Positions 1-7,843 of a stretch of DNA of 32,932 nucleotides are shown one piece after another. Source of the stretch: Phycisphaerae bacterium (GTDB lineage: Bacteria > Planctomycetota > Phycisphaerae > SM23-33); NCBI GenBank assembly GCA_016782885.1, contig JADHXQ010000057.1:1-32932 (forward strand). Direction: 5' to 3'. The translations under genes and the position numbers were made by a program. The notes beneath the pieces were generated by a model. It made no database searches. It saw only the letters and a list, made by a program, of their open reading frames with translations, and was not told the origin of the DNA. Position 1 is the stretch's first letter; the number at the start of each line of letters is the position of its first letter.

Positions 1-56
1 GGCTGATGAAGCTGATCGAAGAAATCGGACACGGCGAGAGGCTCAGTGAGCGGTGA
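1..56 (+). CDS. C-terminal end of an unidentified protein (partial)
   Basis: Reading from base 3, an open frame encodes 17 residues ending in GHGERLSER and stops at TGA (54-56). The charged, helix-like composition (LMKLIEEIGHGER) looks like a real protein C-terminus, and it would be convergent with the cupin gene that follows. Too little is present to name a family. The call rests only on frame and composition, so it could be chance. Confidence 0.4.
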   Translation, partial: LMKLIEEIGHGERLSER

Positions 57-80
57 GCAGTAACGACGACGGCGATGGAC

Positions 81-130
81 AACGACAACGACGCGCGAAA
101 CCGCTTGCGGTTTCGCGCGTCGTTGTCGTT
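81..130. repeat. Perfect 24-bp inverted repeat between convergent genes
   Basis: Arms 81-104 and 107-130 are exact reverse complements separated by only TT. They contain the CGCGAAACCGC core and the AACGACAACGAC motif used by other intergenic repeats here; a related half copy lies after clpX at 26195-26225. No T-tract follows, so it is not a classic intrinsic terminator, although it sits where a bidirectional terminator would be expected. Bases 136-172 carry three copies of ACTGGTC, another low-complexity repeat. Confidence 0.7.
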
Positions 131-159
131 ACTGATTACTGGTCGTCACTGGTCACTGA

Positions 160-510
160 TCACTGGTCGTTCGTGACGATAAACGCGATGATTACCAGTG
201 GTGTTGTTCCCGCGTTTTTGATGCGGTGGGTTGCTCCGCCGCCGGTTACTATCACATCGCCCCGTCCGACACGCTCGTCCTTGCCGTTGTCATTCACCAC
301 GCCGATCCCGTCGGTGATGATATAGAATTCGGTTTCCTTGTCGTGCGTATGATCGCCGATCGAGGCGCCCGCGGGCAGTGTCATTTCTCCGACGAAGCGG
401 ATATTGGGGCGGTCGTCGCACTCCACCATGTGAAGGACGGTAACGTCGCCCACGCCGCCCTTCATAAGCGACCGGACCTGCGTTCGCATCTCTTTGGGTC
501 TGATAATCAC
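160..510 (-). CDS. Small single-domain cupin protein
   Basis: A 116-residue protein with a cupin barrel. Motif 1 is seen as GDHTHDKETEFYIITDGIG (two His and a Glu as metal ligands) and motif 2 as GDVIVTGGGATHRIKNAG (third His). Family members bind a metal and act as sugar isomerases, dioxygenases or small-ligand sensors; the substrate cannot be read from sequence. The start is taken as GTG at 510 because AGGAG lies six bases upstream. The frame stays open to 642, but the extra 44 residues are Arg-rich and not cupin-like. It is a stand-alone gene, convergent with whatever ends at 56. Confidence 0.85.
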   Translation of the reverse strand: MIIRPKEMRTQVRSLMKGGVGDVTVLHMVECDDRPNIRFVGEMTLPAGASIGDHTHDKETEFYIITDGIGVVNDNGKDERVGRGDVIVTGGGATHRIKNAGTTPLVIIAFIVTNDQ

Positions 511-713
511 GGTTTGCTCCTGGCTCCTGTATCGATCGCCGGGGCCGGACATTCGACTCCCGCGCGAGCGAACATTATACAGAAAAGTGTAACGGCGTGG
601 CAATTGGTTTAACGGCTGCGACATTTGAAATCTGTTTGACATGTTTGCGCCAGGGATGTATCATGTACAACCCGCGACTATAGATTCAGAAGCTTCTACC
701 GGAATGCTATGAA

Positions 714-1538
714 ATGAATCGTTTCTGCAAAATTTTCCTGCTTGTAACTGTGTTTCTGCTGCCCGGTTGTCCGCCTGAGGGTTCGGAGGGGGTGGCTGTA
801 TCGAAACCTTCCGGTGTGAAAACCGGGACAAACGACGCGGGCAAGCCTCCGCGGTTCCCCGAGATTATCCGGATGGATATCATCTACGTCGAGGTCCCTA
901 CCGGTCAGGCCAGCGGTTCAGAGGAGATATGGAGCTACCTGGACGAGGAACCTATCGGCGCCGAACGCCTGGTGTCGCTCGGGCGAAACGGGATTCGCGT
1001 GGGGCTGGGGCGCGCCAAGTCGATGCCCGATATCATCCGGGTATTGAAACGGATGACGGGAAAGTCGCTCGGGCGGCGATTGATGGTCGGGCGAAGCGGG
1101 GCGCCTCACCATACAATCCTCAAGCGGGAGCAGGGCGTTCAGACTATTTTTGACTTCCATGCGGATCGGACCCTGACCGGTTCGGACATGCCTCCGGGCG
1201 ATAATGTGCTGACGGTGGTATGCACGGTCGACCAGGACAACGCGGACAGGATAATCCTGACCGGTATGCCGCAGGTGCGATCCCGCAAGACCAGGACGCG
1301 ATATCTCAACGAACCTGCCGGTATCAGAATAGTCAATAAACCGATCATGTTCGGTTTCGATGACCTTATGTTTCAGATGCCCATGAAACCCGGCGAGTTC
1401 CTGGTGATAGGACCTGGCGCCGCGTCGCGACGGACGCACAGCGTCGGGCGCCATTTTTTCATAGAGAAAAAACAGGGCGTGGATTTTGAAATGGTGCTGG
1501 TTCTGACACCGACGGCCGAAATGTTACCGGAGAAATGA
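714..1538 (+). CDS. Putative lipoprotein of unknown function
   Basis: A 274-residue protein starting with a lipoprotein signal: a basic N-terminus (MNRFCK), a hydrophobic stretch and a lipobox LLPGC with the acylated Cys at 19. After a Pro/Gly/Lys-rich linker comes a mixed alpha/beta body containing IIYVEVPTG and a GHTI-like segment, with no recognised family. It ends seven bases before the earliest possible start of the histidine kinase, so the two are probably co-transcribed. Such an exported protein could be a sensor partner for the kinase, but that is only inferred from position. Confidence 0.8.
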   Translation: MNRFCKIFLLVTVFLLPGCPPEGSEGVAVSKPSGVKTGTNDAGKPPRFPEIIRMDIIYVEVPTGQASGSEEIWSYLDEEPIGAERLVSLGRNGIRVGLGRAKSMPDIIRVLKRMTGKSLGRRLMVGRSGAPHHTILKREQGVQTIFDFHADRTLTGSDMPPGDNVLTVVCTVDQDNADRIILTGMPQVRSRKTRTRYLNEPAGIRIVNKPIMFGFDDLMFQMPMKPGEFLVIGPGAASRRTHSVGRHFFIEKKQGVDFEMVLVLTPTAEMLPEK

Positions 1539-1589
1539 CGCCTGGTGGATATTCTCCGCCCAAGAGCCACGATAACCCTTGATACCGTA

Positions 1590-2720
1590 ATGAACAGCCA
1601 ACCCAACGATACTTCGCCTGACGTGCCCGAAGGCTTCTATCGCCTCCTGTGCCAGGAAGCGGCAGTGGCGATGATTGCCGCGGATCCTGATTTCAACATC
1701 AAGTGTTGTAACCAGGCCGCCGGCAGACTGCTCGGGCTGCAGGACGGCGAGCTGCAATCCAAGCCGCTTCTGCTCGTCGTGCCCGAAGAGAGGCGCCCCC
1801 TGTTCAAAAAGCTCCTCGAGAGCACCGCAAGCAGCATGGCGCCCTCGGAGTTCGACGTTTGCATTGAAGCTCCCGATGGCCCGAAGGATGTAACGGTCTT
1901 CCTTTCGCCTCTGTCCAATTCGGACGGGCGGATTCAGGGCATTGCGGCATGGATCATCGACCAGACCCGCCACGTCCAGTTGGTCCGGAAGTTTGACAAG
2001 GCCGAAAAAATGGCTTCCCTGGGCACGCTGGCCGGTGGCGTCGCTCACCATTTCAGCAACATTCTGGGCGGGATCGCGACGTTCGTGGACTTCGCACTTA
2101 CGTCAGAAGACACCGCGGCGATGAAGCGTGCTCTACAGATGACCGCCGATGCCGCCGCCAGGGCCTCGAAACTCACACAATCGCTGCTGAGTTTCGCAAA
2201 GCATGACTCTGACAGCACCGACCTGGCGGATTTGACGGAGGTCGTTCTGACGTTTGCACACCTCGTCGAGAAGCCTTTGGGCGAGAAGAATATTAAGCTT
2301 GATCTGGACCTGCATCCCGTTTCGGTGGTGGCGGTCGATGCCAACCGGATGCACCAGATACTGGGCAACCTGTTGACCAATGCCGAAGAGGCTATGCCCG
2401 ACGGAGGGACCATCTTTCTGACCATCGGTCCGGGCAAAGACGATTCCGAGGCCATCTTGACTTTCGCTGATGACGGTGCGGGTATAGATACCGGGCACCT
2501 GGACCTCGTTTTCGATCCTTTTTTCACGACCAAAGGCCTGCATGTCGGTGGTGAATGCATGAATCCCGGTTTGGGGCTTTCGGTCGTTCAGGGAATTATC
2601 CTGGAAATGGGCGGGCGGATCGAAGTGAGCCCCAGGGACTCCGAAGGCACGGAGTTTGTTATCACGCTGCCGGTGCATTTGCAGGACTACGAGATCGATC
2701 CCTGGTTGCAGACACCATGA
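1590..2720 (+). CDS. PAS-domain sensor histidine kinase (NtrB-like), orphan
   Basis: A 376-residue soluble kinase with no membrane segment. Counting from the ATG at 1590, an N-terminal PAS-type domain covers about residues 15-125. A HisKA domain follows with the H-box GTLAGGVAHHFSNILGG (phosphoacceptor His 153). The HATPase domain has the N-box NLLTNAEEAM, G1 box DDGAGI, F-box FDPFFTTK and G2 box GLGLSVV. This arrangement is typical of NtrB-like kinases. No response regulator is encoded nearby. An alternative GTG start at 1545 would add 15 residues and has a GGAG 12 bases upstream; the ATG has no clear ribosome site. The stop overlaps the kdsB start by four bases (ATGA), so the two are translationally coupled. 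Confidence 0.88.
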   Translation: MNSQPNDTSPDVPEGFYRLLCQEAAVAMIAADPDFNIKCCNQAAGRLLGLQDGELQSKPLLLVVPEERRPLFKKLLESTASSMAPSEFDVCIEAPDGPKDVTVFLSPLSNSDGRIQGIAAWIIDQTRHVQLVRKFDKAEKMASLGTLAGGVAHHFSNILGGIATFVDFALTSEDTAAMKRALQMTADAAARASKLTQSLLSFAKHDSDSTDLADLTEVVLTFAHLVEKPLGEKNIKLDLDLHPVSVVAVDANRMHQILGNLLTNAEEAMPDGGTIFLTIGPGKDDSEAILTFADDGAGIDTGHLDLVFDPFFTTKGLHVGGECMNPGLGLSVVQGIILEMGGRIEVSPRDSEGTEFVITLPVHLQDYEIDPWLQTP

Positions 2721-3445
2721 ACGCCATCGCAATTATTCCGGCCCGATACGCATCCACCCGCCTGCCGGGTAAACCGCTGCTCGACCGGACGGGCATGCCG
2801 CTGATACAGCACGTAGTCCAGGCCGTCGGCTCTGCTTCCAGCATACAGAAGATCGTGGTTGCCACCGATGACGCTCGGATAGCCCAGGCCGTCGAGGCTT
2901 TCGGGGGCAATTGCGTAATGACCCGAGCCGATCACCCCAGCGGAACGGACCGCATTGCCGAGTCGGTCGAGATTCTCTCTCTGGAAGCCGGCGACATAGT
3001 GGTCAATGTCCAGGGCGACGAACCGGAGATGCCGGGGGCCTGTGTCGATCAACTCGTCGAACTACTGGACGGCGGCAGTTGCCCGATGGCTACGCTGGCC
3101 ACGCCGTTGAGCGGCGATGAGGCCGACGATCCCAACAAGGTCAAGGTCGTCACTCGCGCCGACGGGCGGGCTCTATATTTCTCTCGCGCGAGGATCCCGT
3201 TCGATCGCGATTCGAATCGGCAGGTTCGCTATCTCCTGCACCTGGGGATATACGCATACCGCGTGGCGTTTCTGAAGCAGTATGCGTCCCTGCCGCCGAC
3301 ACCGGCCGAGCAGGCCGAAAAACTCGAACAACTCCGCGCGCTGGAAAGCGGATTCGATATCGCCGTCGGCGTGACCGACTACCACGGACGAGGCATCGAT
3401 ACCCCTGATGACTACGAGGCGTTTGTCAGTCGCTGTGGCGGATAG
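2717..3445 (+). CDS. kdsB: 3-deoxy-manno-octulosonate cytidylyltransferase (CMP-Kdo synthetase)
   Basis: A 242-residue protein, the usual length for KdsB. It activates Kdo with CTP to CMP-Kdo, the donor for inner-core lipopolysaccharide assembly, in the cytosol. Visible signatures are the N-terminal nucleotide-binding loop IIPARYASTRLPGKPL (about residues 5-20), RADHPSGTDRIAE, the metal-binding VNVQGDEPE, and the C-terminal LEQLRALESG. The ATG at 2717 overlaps the kinase stop, and the kinase frame upstream gives no homologous extension. Its presence suggests a Kdo-containing envelope. The next gene makes CTP, the co-substrate. Confidence 0.96.
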   Translation: MNAIAIIPARYASTRLPGKPLLDRTGMPLIQHVVQAVGSASSIQKIVVATDDARIAQAVEAFGGNCVMTRADHPSGTDRIAESVEILSLEAGDIVVNVQGDEPEMPGACVDQLVELLDGGSCPMATLATPLSGDEADDPNKVKVVTRADGRALYFSRARIPFDRDSNRQVRYLLHLGIYAYRVAFLKQYASLPPTPAEQAEKLEQLRALESGFDIAVGVTDYHGRGIDTPDDYEAFVSRCGG

Positions 3446-3564
3446 TATTCCGTCCGAGCAGTATTGTCGGATGCCGGACGGGTTGAATATCCACACAGAG
3501 ACTCCCGCCAGGCGGACCTACGCGTTGGCGGGGAGCAAAACGGTAACTTCCTGCGGTTGCGGGT

Positions 3565-3581
3565 TGACCTGCGGCAGGTCA
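3565..3581. promoter_or_regulatory. Short inverted repeat just upstream of pyrG
   Basis: TGACCTGC-G-GCAGGTCA is a perfect 8-bp inverted repeat around one base, ending 19 bases before the pyrG ATG. The 155-base kdsB-pyrG gap otherwise shows no gene. The repeat could be an operator or a short hairpin in the leader; no regulator can be assigned. Confidence 0.35.
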
Positions 3582-3600
3582 GTTGCTAAAGTACGATCCC

Positions 3601-5325
3601 ATGAGCGATGCCATGGATTTGCTGAGGTCCGTCAAGGACAGTACCGACGAGACGGAATTCTACACCCCGCTTCCCGAGGGATACACGCTTGGCCAGACGA
3701 AGTACGTGGCGGTTTTCGGTACCGTCATGAGCGGTCTGGGGAAGGGGATTTTTTCTTCCAGTCTCGCCAAGCTCCTCAAAGACAAGGGCTTAACGGTCGC
3801 CCCCATCAAGCTAGAAGGCTACCTCAACATAGATTCCGGTACGCTGAATCCCTTCCGCCACGGTGAGGTGTTCGTTCTGGATGACGGGATGGAAACCGAT
3901 ATGGATCTGGGCACCTACGAGCGTATGCTCGATCAGGACCTTGTAGGGGCCAATTTCGCCACCAGCGGACAGATCTTCAGCGCCGTGCTGGACAAGGAAC
4001 GGGCCGGAAGCTATCTCGGACGCGACGTGCAGATGATCCCGCACGTTACCGGCGAGGTGAAGATGCGCCTTCGCGAACTGGCGCTGCAGTCTGAGGCCGA
4101 CGTGGTCTTCATCGAGGTCGGCGGCACCGTTGGAGACATCGAGAACGCTTTCTATATCGAGGCCCTCCGCGAGTTGAGCTACGAGGAAGGCGAGGGTTCG
4201 GTCCTGTGCGTGGCGCTGACTTACGTGCTGAGCCCCCCGACCCTCGGCGAGCAGAAGTCCAAAGCCGCCCAACTCGGTATCAAACGCCTCATGGAGTTCG
4301 GTATCCATCCGCACCTGATAGCATGCCGCGCCGAGGACCGCGTAACCGACAAGGTCCGGCAGAAAATATCTATCTACACCAACGTTCCGCTCAAACGCGT
4401 CTTCAGCATGCACGACCTGCCAAGCATCTATCTCCTGCCGCAAATAATGCGGGAAGAAGGGCTCGACAGCGAAGTGGTCCAACTGCTCAATCTCGGCGGG
4501 CTGATCAACTCGGCTGAAGATGCACGAAACGCGCAGGCCTGGCAGGAATTCTCTTCCAGGATCGGTAAGCACACCCACGACGTCACTGTCGGCGTCACCG
4601 GTAAATACACCGCCCTCCGCGACAGCTACGCCAGCATAATCAAGTCGCTCGAGCATTCCGAAGTGGCAAATGACGCGAAGGTGCATATCAAGTGGATCGA
4701 TACCACGGATATTGACGCCGCCGACGTGGTTGGAGTGCTTGGGGATGTCGATGGCATTATCGTTCCGGGCGGATTTGGCGTTCGCGGAACGGCCGGAAAA
4801 ATCGCATGTATACAATATGCACGCGTCAATAACCTTCCGTATCTCGGTATCTGCCTGGGGTTCCAGATGGCGGTGATCGAGTACGCCCGAAACGTCTGCG
4901 GTCTGGACCTTGCCGACAGCACCGAAATCGACCCGGACACCCAAACGCCCGTGATAAGTGTCCTGCCCGAGCAGAAGAAGATCGAGGGGCTTGGCGGGAA
5001 CATGCGGCTTGGCGGACAGGACGTCATGATTACCCCGGGAACGCTGGCGGCGGAACTGTTCGACGGGGCTAAGCACATTCGCCAACGTTTTCGACACCGC
5101 TACGAAGTGGACCCGGACTACATCGAACAACTCGAGGCCGGCGGACTGATCTTCTCGGGCAGGCACGGCGAGCACCGGATAATGCAGATTCTCGAACTGC
5201 CCCGCGACGTCCACCCGTACTTCGTCGCCGCACAGTTTCATCCGGAACTGACCAGCCGCCCGCTGAGGCCCCAACCGATGTTCAAGGGTCTGGTGAGAGC
5301 GGCGATAGAAAGGAAACAGGCTTGA
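3601..5325 (+). CDS. pyrG: CTP synthase, divergent subfamily
   Basis: A 574-residue glutamine-dependent CTP synthase (UTP + ATP + Gln to CTP). The synthetase half has a P-loop (GTVMSGLGKGIFSSSLAK, about 40-57), HGEVFVLDDGMETDMDLG with the metal ligands, and GGTVGDIE. The glutaminase half has the oxyanion strand GGFGVRG, nucleophile Cys418 in GICLGFQ, and His547/Glu549 in QFHPEL. The synthetase half is unusual. The family's usual KxDPYxNxDPGTMSP is KLEGYLNIDSGTLNP, and the usual KTKPTQHSV of the UTP/CTP site is KSKAAQLGI. There are about 30 extra N-terminal residues. The start is the ATG at 3601, since the frame upstream has only a TTG at 3583. It stands alone between kdsB and a repeat block. 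Confidence 0.93.
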   Translation: MSDAMDLLRSVKDSTDETEFYTPLPEGYTLGQTKYVAVFGTVMSGLGKGIFSSSLAKLLKDKGLTVAPIKLEGYLNIDSGTLNPFRHGEVFVLDDGMETDMDLGTYERMLDQDLVGANFATSGQIFSAVLDKERAGSYLGRDVQMIPHVTGEVKMRLRELALQSEADVVFIEVGGTVGDIENAFYIEALRELSYEEGEGSVLCVALTYVLSPPTLGEQKSKAAQLGIKRLMEFGIHPHLIACRAEDRVTDKVRQKISIYTNVPLKRVFSMHDLPSIYLLPQIMREEGLDSEVVQLLNLGGLINSAEDARNAQAWQEFSSRIGKHTHDVTVGVTGKYTALRDSYASIIKSLEHSEVANDAKVHIKWIDTTDIDAADVVGVLGDVDGIIVPGGFGVRGTAGKIACIQYARVNNLPYLGICLGFQMAVIEYARNVCGLDLADSTEIDPDTQTPVISVLPEQKKIEGLGGNMRLGGQDVMITPGTLAAELFDGAKHIRQRFRHRYEVDPDYIEQLEAGGLIFSGRHGEHRIMQILELPRDVHPYFVAAQFHPELTSRPLRPQPMFKGLVRAAIERKQA

Positions 5326-5328
5326 ATA

Positions 5329-5441
5329 AGCTGTCAGCTATGAGCTTTCAGCTTTCAGCTACGATTTTAACACCGAGAGACAGCGAGCCGTCAGCCGTCA
5401 GCCGTTAGCTGACAGCTGATGGCTAATAGCTGACAGCTAAA
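5329..5441. repeat. AGCTGACAGCT-type low-complexity repeat block
   Basis: The gap between pyrG and the DUF1844 gene is filled with variants of the units CAGCTATGAGCTTT and AGCCGTCAGCCGTTAGCTGA. These are partly self-complementary and can fold into several alternative hairpins. A short copy of the same family lies at 12385-12404. It is not coding, and it may supply transcription termination after pyrG. Confidence 0.7.
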
Positions 5442-5458
5442 AAAAAGGATTTGCACTC

Positions 5459-5968
5459 ATGACAGACGAACAGAAAGCAGATGCCCCGGACGCCGATGAG
5501 CCCAAAATCATCGTCGATGATGACTGGAAACAACAGGCCCAAGCCGAGAAAGAGAAACTTGCCGAGCAGGCCAGGACCGACGAGACGCCGCCGGCAGAAT
5601 CCCAGCCCCAGCCCGCCGACGGTCAGGCCACCGATCAGGACGCTGAAGGCCGGGAGCGCCAACTCCCCCCCGCAAGTTTCGCGACGCTTGCCAGTTCGCT
5701 GGCCACGCAGGCGATGATGGCCCTGGGGGGATTCAAGGATCCCAATAGCGATAAAGTCATGGTCGACCTCGATCTGGCCAAGTACCACATCGATACACTC
5801 AAGGTCCTCGAAGCCAAGACGAAGGGCAACCTTGACGAGGAGGAGAAGAAACTCCTGGAAGAGGCCTCGTATCAGGTCCAGATGCTGTTTGTGCAAGTTG
5901 TGCAGCACATCTCCGGCCAACAGCAGGGCCAAACCCCCGGCCAACCACCCGCCGCCGGACCAGCGTGA
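5459..5968 (+). CDS. DUF1844 domain protein
   Basis: A 169-residue protein in two parts. Residues 1-80 are an acidic, Pro/Gln/Ala-rich and probably disordered region. Residues 82-150 match DUF1844: PPASFATLASSLATQAMMALG, then a helical segment with YHIDTLKVLEAKTKGNLDEEEKKLLE. The function of this family is unknown. It is small, cytosolic, and frequent in Planctomycetes and Deltaproteobacteria. The ATG at 5459 has AAGGA about nine bases upstream. The C-terminal tail is Gln/Pro-rich. Its link to pyrG is only positional, because the repeat block separates them. Confidence 0.85.
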   Translation: MTDEQKADAPDADEPKIIVDDDWKQQAQAEKEKLAEQARTDETPPAESQPQPADGQATDQDAEGRERQLPPASFATLASSLATQAMMALGGFKDPNSDKVMVDLDLAKYHIDTLKVLEAKTKGNLDEEEKKLLEEASYQVQMLFVQVVQHISGQQQGQTPGQPPAAGPA

Positions 5969-6007
5969 CAGGGTTGTTGGTAGAGAGGGAAGCGAAGTCA
6001 AAGGGAT

Positions 6008-6092
6008 AGCACGGATGTGGTAACGTCAACGGCCAGGCAACGTCAACGGATTTTCTACCACGGAAGGCACGGAATACACGGAAATCTAGCGA
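6008..6092. repeat. CACGGAT / AACGTCAACGG intergenic repeat
   Basis: This segment contains iterations of the units CACGGA(T/A) and AACGTCAACGG. The same two motifs occur together at 12412-12500 and 20497-20626, and in reverse orientation at 15836-15912. It belongs to a dispersed short-tandem family that spreads in non-coding DNA. No gene is visible between 5969 and 6200. Confidence 0.7.
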
Positions 6093-6123
6093 CAGTGGCG
6101 ACAATGGCGATGGGTTGGTCGTT

Positions 6124-6169
6124 GTCGTAATTTGGAGTGCGGGTCCGCCGGCGGCGGACCACCGCTTTT
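6124..6169. repeat. Dispersed hairpin element, copy 1
   Basis: GTCGTAATTTGGAGTGCGG is followed by a variable stem (GTCCGCC 6143-6149 / GGCGGAC 6153-6159, loop GGC) and closed by CCGCTTTT; the outer GCGG/CCGC also pair. A second copy with the same flanks but a different stem is at 12521-12557. Conserved flanks with covarying stems suggest a REP-like mobile or RNA-structured element. Confidence 0.65.
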
Positions 6170-6207
6170 CCGCCTCTGGTGGATTGGCTGTTGATCCGTG
6201 CCGCTGA

Positions 6208-6507
6208 CTGGCCGGAGCCTGCGTTATCGCAATCGCCGGAATCGGAATGTTCGCCCTACCAACCGGAATCCTGGGCGACGCCTTCGCCGAAGAAGTTCAA
6301 AGGAAGAAATACCAGACCAAAACCACTATCTGCCCGCATTGCGGGGGAGGATGTGGAATGGTATGTGCATTTCAATTCACTCACGCTAGCACTCCCTTCA
6401 ATCTTGTCGGAACAGTCGACGACAGTTGGCTTTCCAATAGATCCCCAACCACCCTTTGTCCCATTGTTTACATGATTATGGGATGCGGTACGGCAAATAG
6501 CAATTGA
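6208..6507 (+). pseudogene. Relic of a voltage-gated potassium channel gene (pore helix/S6 and tail)
   Basis: The frame containing the ATG at 6247 reads LAGACVIAIAGIGM and then FALPTGILGDAFAEEVQRKK. This is the classic last transmembrane helix (S6) and exit of a tetrameric K+ channel, followed by a CPHCGGGC zinc-ribbon-like tail. In frame just upstream is a TGA (6205-6207), and the adjacent frame reads VPLTGRSL, the usual segment between the GYGD filter and S6. A small deletion/frameshift is therefore likely, and the voltage sensor and selectivity filter are missing. The hairpin element at 6124-6169 abuts the broken end. The surviving 86-codon frame could still be translated, but it would not form a channel. 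Confidence 0.55.
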
Positions 6508-6601
6508 TTTAGAAACAGGGATTCTAAATTTGAACTCTGCTTGAAAATGGGATTAAGTAATGGAACGGCTCACAGCGGGTTCTTGGCGTATCAAACGGAT
6601 G

Positions 6602-6629
6602 TTGAAAAGCCCTGCACTTAGTCGATAAG
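6602..6629 (+). promoter_or_regulatory. Candidate promoter for the vapBC45-like pair
   Basis: TTGAAA (6602-6607) and GATAAG (6624-6629), 16 bases apart, lie about 50 bases upstream of the antitoxin ATG. They are five of six and four of six matches to a sigma-70 promoter. Assigned by eye only. Confidence 0.35.
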
Positions 6630-6679
6630 ATGTGGGTGTAGTCAGTTGTTACTCGGGAAGGTCTGAAGGAATACTTGTA

Positions 6680-7354
6680 ATGTCACACAGCATGCTCGGT
6701 GAAGGGATATACGGTTTCGGCGAAGTGGCGAGGCTCACAGGAGTGAGTTCACCCAGAGTGCGCGCATGGTTCAAAGGCGCTTCACATAGACCTGGAGCCG
6801 TAATCCAGAGCGACTACGCTGATGTGGAAGGCGCCGAGAATCTAGTCAGCTTTCTGGACATGATCGACGCATTGGTTATAGGAAAGCTTCGCGCATGCGA
6901 TGTGCCTATGCAGTATCTTCGCAAAGTACACCGCGCACTGATTCAGGAGTTCGACTCGCCTCACCCCTTCTGCCGCAAAGATATTTTCACTGACGGTAAG
7001 CGAGTATTCATTCATACGGCCGAAGAATATGGAGAGGAACGCCTGAAAGAACTTCTTACCAGGCAATATGCCTTCCCGAAGATTATGCTTCCCTCTCTTC
7101 GACAAGTTGAATACGACGCTGATTCGCTCTTGGCCAGGCGATGGAAAATTGGGCGAGGGGTCGTTATCGACCCATCTCGTCAATATGGGAAACCCATCGT
7201 AGATTCTGTTGGTATTCCTACGGCGGTCCTTGCCTCAGCCTACGAGGGAAACGAACGTGATGTTCGTGCAGTAGCTGACTGGTACGGAATCAAACCCAAA
7301 GAAGTGTCTCTGGCGGTTGATTTCGAGAGGACTATTAACGGGGTAGCTGCGTGA
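6680..7354 (+). CDS. VapB45-like antitoxin (MerR-like N-terminus, DUF433 C-terminus)
   Basis: A 224-residue protein, large for an antitoxin but the usual size for the VapB45 type (M. tuberculosis Rv2018 is similar in size). Residues 9-35 (GIYGFGEVARLTGVSSPRVRAWFKG, split here by a helix-turn-helix) resemble a MerR-like DNA-binding start. The C-terminal part, with RQYGKPIVDSVGIPTAVLASAY and VADWYGIKPKEVSLAVDFE, is a DUF433 domain. The start is ATG 6680 because GAAGGA lies nine bases upstream; the frame extends to a GTG at 6632 without that support. It overlaps the toxin by four bases (GTGA). It presumably neutralises the PIN toxin and represses the operon. Confidence 0.85.
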   Translation: MSHSMLGEGIYGFGEVARLTGVSSPRVRAWFKGASHRPGAVIQSDYADVEGAENLVSFLDMIDALVIGKLRACDVPMQYLRKVHRALIQEFDSPHPFCRKDIFTDGKRVFIHTAEEYGEERLKELLTRQYAFPKIMLPSLRQVEYDADSLLARRWKIGRGVVIDPSRQYGKPIVDSVGIPTAVLASAYEGNERDVRAVADWYGIKPKEVSLAVDFERTINGVAA

Positions 7355-7767
7355 AGTTTTTCTTCGATAGGAATATCTCCATACGACTTGCCCGCATGGC
7401 CGCGGAGTTTGACCCCGACTACGATATTCAGCACCTTGATGATGACGCCCGCTTCACGAAAATCAGCACTGATGTCGAGATTATCCATACGCTAAAAGCG
7501 GAGTCGCCGAGACCTGTTTTTTTGACGAGCGATCTCAACATCAAGAGAAAATATCCACACGAACGTAAGGCCCTCTCCGAGAGCGGGCTTACCGCCATAT
7601 TCTTTAGAAAGACATTTCACCATTTGTCGCACCACGCTCAAGTGTTGAAGTTGTTCAAGGTTTGGCCGGATATTTTGAAAGCAACGAGCCTCTGCAAGGT
7701 CCCAACTGTTTTTGAAGTCACGCCAAATGGCAAACTGATAAAAGTCGGGCCTACCGCCGATCTTTAA
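7351..7767 (+). CDS. VapC45-like PIN-domain toxin
   Basis: A 138-residue PIN-like protein, probably an RNase, paired with the upstream antitoxin. The acidic residues expected in the metal site are visible: Asp6 in MKFFFDRNIS, Asp41/Glu43 in TDVEII, and Asp61 in LTSDLNI. The segment HHLSHHAQVLKLFKVWPDI matches the KVWP motif of VapC45-type proteins. The GTG start overlaps the antitoxin stop, so translation is coupled. Base composition is more AT-rich than the surrounding core genes, consistent with horizontal transfer. Confidence 0.85.
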   Translation: MKFFFDRNISIRLARMAAEFDPDYDIQHLDDDARFTKISTDVEIIHTLKAESPRPVFLTSDLNIKRKYPHERKALSESGLTAIFFRKTFHHLSHHAQVLKLFKVWPDILKATSLCKVPTVFEVTPNGKLIKVGPTADL

Positions 7768-7843
7768 CCTCGCTGATCACAATTCCGGACGCGGCAAGCG
7801 ACACCCGTGCCTGATATGGATGCAGCACGGTTTGAGGGACCAT

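Noticed and set aside
3811..5274. 487-codon minus-strand frame opposite pyrG
   Set aside because: It is antisense to a clearly real gene and has no family motifs; it arises from GC-rich codon bias.
6320..6460. CPHCGGGCG motif suggesting the start of a formate dehydrogenase alpha subunit
   Set aside because: The residues before it (GIGMFALPTGILG) are a potassium-channel S6 helix, and no molybdopterin-domain motifs follow.
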